Position numbers and translations under genes: made by a program. Positions 30,140 through 37,191 of a stretch of 37,191 bases of DNA are shown here, piece after piece. Position 1 is the first letter of the stretch, and each line of letters begins with the position of its first letter. Below the pieces are notes generated by a model. That model was not told where the DNA came from. It was given only the letters and a program-made list of their open reading frames with translations, and made no database searches. Source of the stretch: Gnetum montanum (Eukaryota > Streptophyta > Gnetopsida > Gnetales > Gnetaceae); assembly GCA_015680685.1 (NCBI GenBank), contig MNCI01026636.1:10779-47969 (forward strand). The letters are read 5' to 3'.

Positions 30140-31720
30140 TGGTATAAGATTTATTATTGGCATTTGGAGAGTTGAGCTCATTCAACACCAATTCTCCACA
30201 ATTGATCATCTTCTAGAGATCATCTTTCAATGATAAGAAAAAATTAGTATCATGAACAACCAATTGATGATAATGGAAAAACATGTTAAGTCTAAAATAT
30301 CTTTATAGTCTTGGATCATCTTTGGTTTCTATAGTTGGATCTCTAGTTATCTCACAAAGATAATCATCCCTCTTATGAGCTTCCTTAGATAGTTTCTTAT
30401 GGTGAATATGATTATATTTAAGTAACTATTCTAGAAGCTCAAAGGGCTTCATAGGTGACTTACTATATTTAGATCTATCCTTGCACCAAAATTTGGTCTT
30501 GGTTGGTTAGAAGTATATGATGTAGATGGTTGAGATGGATCAAAAGATGTGTTGCATGGAAGGGACTCCCATTCTTTTATTTGTTTTGGATCTTTTGTCA
30601 CTATGGCCATAGTTTTTTATACTTTTTTGGTCTTATCCTTATCCCTTTTTGAATTTTGATTCTTATAAGCTATGTAGGTTGGGTCATTACTTGCTTCTAC
30701 CACATCTTCTATGTTCTTGATTTGAGAAAAGGCTTGACTGAGTGACCAAAGATCTAAGTAATACAGTTTGAACTTGATAAAATCATTAATAGCTTCTTTG
30801 AAGATGGCTAGTAGGTGGGTTTTAGAGATAGGCTCTGGAATCTCATTGAGCATTGCATTCCATCTCTAAATAAACTATTGAACTAATTTAAGTAATCCCT
30901 GCTTCACCTTCATAAGTTGATCTTAGGTTGTATTAGGCTTCAAGTTGTATTTAAAGAAATTGACAAATTAGTTTATCAAGTCTTCAAGGGAGAATATGGA
31001 ACCTCTAGTTAAGGTTCAGTCCCAATCTAAAGTCCTTCCTATTAGAAACATATGGAAGATGCACAATATGGTATGAGGCCAGGCTTGCCACAAAAAACAC
31101 TCAAAATTGTAGGTAATAAGGTATGAGTTAGGGTTTTCTTCACCATTGTATTTGGTGAACTTTGGGATAGGCACATCCATGGGTAATATTATTTAAAAAA
31201 TGAGAGGGTTGATGGGATCATCCTCATAGAATTTTATGACCTTTACCATTTGTGTTGTGCTATCTTCAAGCTTTAGCAGCTTCTTAGTAAGGTCATGGTT
31301 TAGTTAAAAAACTTAATCTACATCTTGTGAAGCTTCTAAGAGCTACACTGGTCATTGTATGACTTGAGGTCTTGAAATAGGTAATGGCATGGATTGGAAA
31401 AGTCTTGTGGCTATTGCTACAAGGGGGTTGAACAAGGAGAATGATATTTGAATAGGGTTTTATGGGATGAAGGGAACAAAAAGTTGGTGGGAGGCCTGTG
31501 GGACTTGAAGTCTCGAAGAAGGGCTTGTTAAGCTAACAAATGGAGGTGGCATGAAAGAGGTAATGAAAGATGGTCACATGGAATGAGGCTAGGTTACAAA
31601 AGGAATGGATGCAAATAGGGAGGAGACCTAGGAGACTGGCTGAGAGGTTTAACCCATGGAGGTGATAGATGTTACTTGACTTATTACTAATGTGGAATAT
31701 AAGGGGTTATTTATAAATAA
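30140..31720 (-). pseudogene. Element D gag, decayed
   Basis: The core gag domain is well preserved in pattern from about 31170 down: 'IPKFTKYNGEENPNSYLITY', 'ECFLWQAWPHTILCIFHMFL', 'IGRTLDWDRTL', 'GSIFSLEDLIN', 'FVNFFKYNLKPNTT', 'DQLMKVKQGLLKLVQ', then 'RWNAMLNEIPEPISKTHLL'. These fit the plant gag family order P.F..Y.G..DP..H...F...C, SL.G.A..W, I.S...L...F, L...KQ...E.+..+..R+. A Lys-rich stretch ends the open part at 30617. At 30290-30140 'FFHYHQLVVHDTNFFLSLKDDL' matches the Tat-type 'C.YH...GH.T..C..LK..I' motif, with both Cys changed to Phe. An Ala/Pro/Ser-rich N-terminal part lies at 31700-31350. Confidence 0.82.
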
Positions 31721-32254
31721 GTAGGGATGGATTGTTATAAGGTTTCTTCCTCATGAGCATCATTATCATAGTAACCTCTAAACCCAACATGATCTTCTTA
31801 GTCTTTTTCTAAGCTAGCTTTCTTACTTACTGCAACTTCCTCCTAAACATCCACTAATTAGGCTAATAGGTTAACATAGATTTTTGAAAGCTCAATTTTT
31901 TCATATGGGGAAGGGACATATTCCTTCCTATTCTTATGAAAAAATTCAAACTCTCACTTGGAATCTAACTTCTTGAATTGGATAGGTAGACCAACCTAGA
32001 TTTTCACACAAATGAAGTTGTAATATTCCTTGGTAACATTAGCATGTGTGGGGTTGCATCCCAGAAGTGTAAGGGACTACCTACACTCCATTACAACTCG
32101 ATCCTTAAGGTTATGGATGTAAGAAAATTACTAGTTCATGGCCATGGCAATGATGTTGTGTGCTAGGATGGTTGATGCAAAAGGCATAAACTATAAAGGG
32201 CTAAGTGACTTGGAAAATGTAACAAAGACTTTAAGTTTTGAATAAGTTGTAACA

Positions 32255-32406
32255 TGTAGCATATAAGCTTATAGCTTATAAGCTTGTAGCATGCGGGCTT
32301 GTAGCATATGAAAGTTGTAGCATATAAGAGCTATAGCTTGTGGCATATGAGAGCTATAGCTTGTGGTAAATGAGAGCTATAGTGTATGAGAGCTATAGCT
32401 TTTGAG
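32255..32406. repeat. Tandem array of about 23-bp units with a palindrome
   Basis: Units of 'agctatagcttgtggcatat' followed by 'gag' repeat with variation, about seven copies. At 32265-32285 a perfect inverted repeat, AAGCTTATA, GCT, TATAAGCTT, lies at the first unit. Related words (ctatagcgtatgg, tagcatatgagcc, atagcttgtggac) recur singly in the LTR at 34170, 34247 and 34341. Confidence 0.85.
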
Positions 32407-32674
32407 ATTTTACCATATATGATATCTAGTGTATTTGAGAAATGAAGCTAAAGCATTAGTGTAGAAATAGTGAAAATAAGGTGAAGTGCAATTACAATCA
32501 TAATTTTTAATAATTTTTTACAATCATAAAAATAAAACTAGTTATAGCGTATTTATCCTAATGTGTTTGATCAACATTGGAAAAAATGGAAAAAAGGTTC
32601 AGTGTACACAAGAAAAACTTCATGTAACTACAAATGTAGAGAACCAAACAAAACTTGTGGAACTATAAATGTAG

Positions 32675-32850
32675 GGAACATCAAAGCACTATGCACTAAA
32701 ACTATAAAAGAAATAATTTTTAATTTTTATAGGGAACAAGGAAACCATTGTGCACTACAACTATGAAAATAATAAATTATAATTTTTGCAAGGAATAGGA
32801 AAAGCTCTATGCACTATAACTATAAAACCAATAATAACATTTTTTTCATA
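32675..32850. repeat. Three-copy tandem repeat, 58-59 bp unit
   Basis: Units start at 32675, 32733 and 32792. They share 'ggaa', then 'ctatgcactaaaactataaa', then an AT-rich tail; a less clear fourth copy may lie before 32675. Confidence 0.75.
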
Positions 32851-33000
32851 ACTGTAAAACTAAATGCTAGCTATAATATCAAATGTTGGGATTACAAAAA
32901 CTCCAAAATAATTTCTACCCAATTAAATATGCTAGCACACAAAGCCAAAAATAGGTAGATAAGTTTTGTAGATGAATTTAGATGAAGAAGTTAGGCAGAG

Positions 33001-33018
33001 ATCTTCCTTCTAATGCCA
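33001..33018 (-). other. Probable primer binding site of element D
   Basis: The minus strand reads TGGCATTAGAAGGAAGAT. Tat-type elements I recall use a site of the form TGGCGCTAGAAGGAGGG (tRNA-Arg type); the differences are transitions. It lies six bases from the LTR edge TGTAATCAC at 33025, a little farther than usual. Confidence 0.55.
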
Positions 33019-33024
33019 AAATAT

Positions 33025-34541
33025 TGTAATCACAGAATAAATTAGTGTTGGAAAACTAAGAGAATCCATACAAAAGAGTTTTAACCCTAGAATCCAAAGG
33101 CCTTAAAAGGATCTTGGGAACCTTAGACAGCCTTGTTAATCACCTAAGGAGTTGAAAAATCTATTTCTAAGTAAGAAAAATAAAACGAGCAAAAACATAT
33201 AAATGTAAAATCCAACATTGATATCGAAACACAAAGAGAGAGAGAGTAATGATATGGTAAAAATAAAAATTGCAAACTTTATATTAAATAATATAAAAAT
33301 AGTTGTAAAATAGGTTTAGAATGGTACAGATTGAGGATTTTGTAGCTTGAAAAGACACAAAACATCTTTTAAGATATGGTGTAGGAGACAAGGTGTGTTC
33401 TGTACTTGAACCTACACTTGTCTTTCCAATTGATCTACACTTGAATGCTGCTACAAGGTCTCTTTGCTCTCAAAAATTTATGTTAATAAGACTACAATAG
33501 GCTACAAAATCTACAAAAATTATGCCAAAAATCTACGCAAATAGTTTTAACCTTAGGTTCCACAAGCCTTAAAAGAATTTGAAACACTTTAGGTGGCCTT
33601 GTCAATTACCTAAGGACCTAAAAAGTCTAGTATTGGATGAAAATATCAAAAATGGACAAAAACATGAAAATGCATATCCAACACTAGATCAGTTAGTGAG
33701 AATAGAAAATTATGTTACAAAAAATAAAAAAAAGACCAAAAAAAAAACAAACTATAGACTTTGTCTTAGCTATAAAATATATTGATGAGAGAATACAAAT
33801 TGTGAACTATGAATATTCTACAAAGAATGATGTTGAACGTCAAGCTTGTGGGTGGGCAATGTGTGTTCCATAGTCCTCCCAAATACATCCAACTTGCTTA
33901 ACCTACATCTAGATGTGACTGCAATAAGTTCTCATTACTCACGATGATCAACATTGGAATGGCTATGTCGCTTTTAGATCTCTACTCTCCTTCAAAATTC
34001 TTGAGTTTGGGAAATATTTTGTATTTTTTATGATCCAAATGTCCTAAAATGGTGTTGAATCTGGCTTAAATAGGCCTTGAATTTGCTACTCTTGTATTAG
34101 TTATGTTTCCATACACTTTCTGAACTAGTATATAGTGTTCTTTGGACTATTTTTATGGTCTAAACTATAGCGTATGGGTCACCAAAATTTTTGACTATTA
34201 CTGTCACATTTGAAAATGTTTTTTTATCATTTTTTTTATCCAAAACTTTAGCATATGAGCCACTAGCATTTTTAACTTTTTTTTCAAAACTGAAAATGTT
34301 TTTGACTTTTTAGCTCTCATACACTGGCATAATCAAATTCATAGCTTGTGGACCATGAATTTCATTTTACATGTCAAAATGGTCTAAAATTTGGCTAAAA
34401 CAAGGTCATACAATAATATTTTTAAAGTGAAATCAAGGGATTTTTGTTTGTTGTTGAATCTTATCAAATTACATGATAAAAATTTGGTTACCAAACTTCT
34501 TGTTTGTGACACAAATTTTTCTTAAGGTATTTCATCCAACA
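33025..34541 (-). mobile_element. 5' LTR of element D
   Basis: About 1.5 kb, starting TGTTGGATGAAATACC (minus strand, 34541) and ending GTGATTACA (33025). Its outer edge is set by the break in the RT reading of element E at 34542. It contains a diverged internal duplication (33078-33235 and 33544-33695, period 466 bp; both contain gttttaacc...ccttaaaag...cacctaagga or tacctaagga). Confidence 0.7.
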
Positions 34542-35440
34542 ATGGAAAGTCTACTTACATCCATCTCTACCTAAAAAAGCTTCTAAAAATCTAGAATACC
34601 AATAAAATTTTTGATGAGTCTACTATAAAAACTTGCTAAACCAAGGAATGATCTTACCTCCTCAACATTCTTAGGAGTTGGCCAATCCCTAATAGCCTTT
34701 ACCTTGATAGCTTACATCTAAATTTCATTTTTAGAAACCACAAGTTCCAAATATGTAATTTCTCTTTTGAATAAATGACATTTCTTTACATTAATCACCA
34801 ACTACACCTCTTGCAGCTTAAGAAACATCACCCATAAGTGATCTATGTGCTCTTCTATATCAAATATATATCCTAAAATATTTTCAAAAAAGATAATATA
34901 GAACTTACTAATTAGTCCTTCAATACATCATGCATAAACCTCATGAATGTAGTAGGTGCATTNAGTCCTTCAATACATCATGCATAAACCTCATGAATGT
35001 AGTAGGTGCATTTGTGAGCATATATAGCACACCAATCATTCAAATAATTCAACTGATGTCTTGAAAACTATCTTTCACTCATCACTAGGCCTAATTTTGA
35101 TTTAATGGTAACCACTCTTCAAATCAATTTTTCTAAAAATCTCTACATTGGTAAGAACATCAAGAATATCATCCATTCTTTAAATATGAAACTTGTACCT
35201 CACTATTATCCTATTCACTACCCTAGAATCAATGCACATCCTTCATTCATTACTATTCTTCTTTGACACTAGCATTGTTGCAGCTACACAAGGTAAAATG
35301 GGTTCCCTCACAAAGCCATTTACAAGTAACTCCTCGACTTGCCTTTCCAATTCATCACTCTAATTTGTTATCATCTCATAAGCTCCCTCATTTGGAATGG
35401 TAGCACTAACAATGAAATCAATCTAATGCTATACATTCCT
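34542..35440 (-). pseudogene. Element E reverse transcriptase, decayed (element A family)
   Basis: Reading down from 35430: 'GAYEMITN' stop 'SDELERQVEELLVNGFVREP', 'AATMLVSKKNSNE' stop 'RMCIDSRVVNRI', 'RMDDILDVLTNVEIFRKIDL', then 'KSGYH' match the RT entry blocks E...Q...LL..G.+..S, P.LLV.KK+G.WRMC+DYR.LN, R.DD+LD.L.....FSKIDL+SGYH. 'TTFMRFMHDVLKD' precedes the palm motif, which is lost to frameshifts near the 34963 join. 'VEEVRSFLGLASFYSRLIKN' at about 34640 is the connection region; the reading stops at 34542 where D's LTR begins. The closest relative in the window is the element A RT (15060-15910). Confidence 0.85.
34914..35012. other. 49-bp exact duplicate around a single N (assembly join)
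   Basis: 34914-34962 and 34964-35012 are identical, starting agtccttcaatacatcatgc, with only the N at 34963 between. This is what an unmerged contig overlap looks like, not a biological repeat. Confidence 0.92.
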
Positions 35441-35689
35441 CATTGGTTGTAATTCATCCAATTCACACTTAAACACCTTCGGAAATTTCTTCTTCAAATC
35501 TAGCACACTTATAGGAATTTCAAGCTACAAATTATCATGATTAGCAACAACTATTTTTACAATCACAAAATCAAAACTAGATTAATCACATTCCTTAATA
35601 TATCCCCTTTCTCCTAAATTAATTAAGGAGGCATTAAGTGAGCTTTATTGCCTCATTTGTTTAACTATCATTGGAATCAACTCATGGAT

Positions 35690-36010
35690 TCCATCAAGTC
35701 CAGCTACACTCCACAAATTTTTTGCTTCATCAAACTGAGTACCATTGTTAAATTCCAAGGTCTACCAAGAATTACATTACCACAATCTATTGGAAGCACA
35801 TCACTCTTCACAACATCATGAAAACCTCCTAGTTGAATTTCAAAGTACATTATTTCCTCAACTCTTGGAAAAAATCTCTAGACAACCAATGTAGTTTATC
35901 GATTTTAAGATGAGGATTAGTTACCAAACATAATCTAGCAACTTCCCTAGAAGAAATAACATCTTCTTAGGCTCCCTCATCAATCAAAACATGCATCCAT
36001 TCCGTAATAA
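35690..36010 (-). pseudogene. Element E protease remnant
   Basis: The minus strand reads 'MHVLIDEGA' stop 'EDVISSREVARLCLV', 'HLKIDKLHWLS', then, after frameshifts, 'SDVLPIDCGNVILGRPW', matching chromovirus protease blocks LIDSGA...VIS..VV..L, PY.V.WL, CDVLPMD.C.+LLGRPWQ. The LGRPW motif arises from coding such as 'cttggtagaccttgg' on the minus strand at about 35755. It corresponds to the element A protease at 16230-16620 but is better preserved at this end. Confidence 0.75.
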
Positions 36011-36099
36011 GTAAACATATAACTCTAAATTGAAATAACAATTTTCTATTAGAATGATCTCCTCTATTTACATTCCCCATAAATGCACAAGAATTTAAT

Positions 36100-36710
36100 T
36101 TAGAAACATTATTAATGTTTGGAGTATTAGGATTACCCCTCTAAAGGCCTTGGCTTGATGTCTCTTCCACCTTTATGATTTTTACATCCTTTCCCTTGGA
36201 TGCCTTGTGAAGTAGACATTCTCATCACTTGTGTCTACATTCTCCACACTTGAAGCACTAGATTTTTGATGAGTTGTTGCCTTGACTTTTACCTCCTTAT
36301 TAGCTTTACCCTTCTCATCACCTCTTTTAGTTTGCTTGTCTTGACTACCATCCTTATCTTTAGATTTGGACTTGGATCCCTTCTTCTTTCCATTGAAATT
36401 CTATTTGCTCCTATTTTCAAATCCACCTAATTTCTTCTTAGCCTTGAGTGCTAAATCATAAACCTAATCAATAGTTTGTGGTCCATATAAAGACAAATAT
36501 TGCTGGTATGTAATTCTATGACCTAAAAAGATTAAAACATGTTCATATTCTTTATGTTTACCTTAACTTGATGGAATACATCACAAAATTTGATGTAAAA
36601 TTATTTGACATTTCTATCACCTTGCCTTAGGAATTTTAACTTCATAATGGTTTCCTAAGTCTGATGAGACTATTCAAATTTTCTCTTTAACCTATATTTC
36701 ATTATATCCT
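36100..36710 (-). pseudogene. Element E gag, 3' part
   Basis: Downstream in sense from 36500: 'QYLSLYGPQTID' stop 'VYDLALKAKKKLGGFENRSK', then 'NGKKKGSKSKSKDKDGSQDK', and Lys/Glu-rich sequence to 'ENVYFTRHPREX'. It parallels the basic C-terminal gag of element A ('LALKVKKKLH'). The upstream end is cut at 36711 by the LTR of element F. Confidence 0.7.
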
Positions 36711-37191
36711 TGATGAGTGGTGAGGTATCCCTATGCTCAACCATACGAATACGAGCATACACAGATGATTTGGTTGAACTCCAAAGACTAAGTGCCTATG
36801 CACCTTGTGGAACAAGAATGGGTTGACCAATTGTTGTCTTCCCAAGCTTACTTGTATGTCATGATTGTATGGTTAAGTAAACTTAAGGCATATGATTTTT
36901 ATACTTTTTATGTGTTTTTATGTCTTGCTACTAAAAAGGGAGGAGAGAGATAACTAAGTGACTAATTTAATTGTTGGTACATTTGGCCATTTCATGGAAC
37001 AGTAAGATTCATTTTAAATATTATTGTAAGAATGGGAGAGTGTAAGTGTGTTATTTCATACCATTGGTATGGGATCTAGGGGATACCATAATATTATTGA
37101 TGGAAATAATGATGCACATATGAAAGACAGTGAATAAAAGATTACAAGAGATAATGTGCCAATAATGAATGAATTGACAAGCAAGGAATTC
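36711..37191 (-). mobile_element. LTR of the element 1 family (element F), cut by window end
   Basis: Starts TGATGAGTGGTGAGGTATCC and continues with 'ctcaaccatacgaatacgag', 'actaagtgcctatgcacc' and 'catgattgtatggttaagta', matching 3036-3250. No primer site lies below 36711 (element E gag ends there), so it is a 3' LTR of a minus-strand element extending past the window, or a solo LTR. From about 36960 the sequence leaves the element 1 LTR and is a different subfamily or another insertion. Confidence 0.75.

Larger units (their letters stand above)
31721..33000. other. Leader region of element D
   Basis: No coding similarity. It holds two tandem-repeat clusters, 32255-32406 and 32675-32850. 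Long, repeat-rich leaders are common in Tat-type elements. Confidence 0.5.
28494..34541 (-). mobile_element. Element D: Tat-like LTR retrotransposon, 3' part not found
   Basis: Minus-strand order: LTR (34541-33025), primer site (33018-33001), long leader with tandem repeats (33000-31720), gag (31720-30590), a linker (30590-29190) and protease (29190-28690). Beyond this comes a minisatellite instead of RT and no 3' LTR was recognised, so the left end is open and the start given is only where clear element sequence stops. D is inserted in the RT-RNase H region of element E: E's RT reads up to 34542, then D's LTR begins with TGTTGGATGAAATACC on the minus strand. Confidence 0.7.

Noticed and set aside
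33579-33785. 68-codon plus-strand Lys-rich ORF
   Set aside because: Lies antisense within the element D LTR; composition follows A-rich DNA.

Overview
The window is repeat-dominated, AT-rich nuclear DNA from a large seed-plant genome. I infer a gymnosperm, probably a conifer, from the many old, nested, heavily decayed Ty3/gypsy LTR retrotransposons and the absence of compact genes; I cannot confirm the species. No intact host gene, tRNA gene, CRISPR array or bacterial-style operon is visible. Almost everything recognisable is a retroelement. Many of the stops and lost catalytic residues can be explained by C-to-T or G-to-A changes, the pattern expected of long-methylated repeats.

Layout. 1-645: a minus-strand LTR (LTR1) of a family with a tRNA-Asp primer site, carrying a near-perfect inverted duplication that copies its TATA box. 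646-2900: AT-rich DNA, then a plus-strand integrase/chromodomain fossil (G). 3036-9962: a nearly complete minus-strand element (element 1) with the 5-bp target duplication ACATC, an Athila-like gag and protease, a tRNA-Asp primer site, and no reverse transcriptase or integrase. 9968-12021: AT-rich DNA without genes. 12022-18286: a minus-strand chromovirus (element A) with gag, protease, RT, integrase and chromodomain remnants, interrupted by a solo LTR with target duplication TTTCT. 18287-24605 and beyond: an older chromovirus (element C), whose gag is split by element B.

Element B (19348-23849, target duplication GTTAG) is the main find. It has paired LTRs, a degenerate initiator-Met primer site and a polypurine tract, but no recognisable gag or pol. 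Its interior holds an intronless, stop-riddled copy of a nocturnin/CCR4-type exonuclease-endonuclease-phosphatase (EEP) gene in the same orientation as the element, plus a 74-bp stretch resembling 5S rRNA. Joining the gag sequence across B, with one target copy removed, keeps the flanking reading frame, so the insertion is well supported.

25.6-28.2 kb: AT-rich DNA with local tandem repeats. 28.2-34.5 kb: a minus-strand Tat-like element (D) with gag, protease and a 1.5-kb LTR, with two minisatellites in or beside it. 34542-36710: a second copy of the element A family (E), into which D is inserted at the left and an LTR of the element 1 family (F, from 36711) at the right.

Assembly: two single Ns (9550, 34963) mark imperfect joins, and there is one 128-base gap (20278-20405) inside the EEP copy. 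The elements do not work together as a pathway; the window records nested insertions followed by decay, with one apparent capture of host mRNA by a non-autonomous LTR element.
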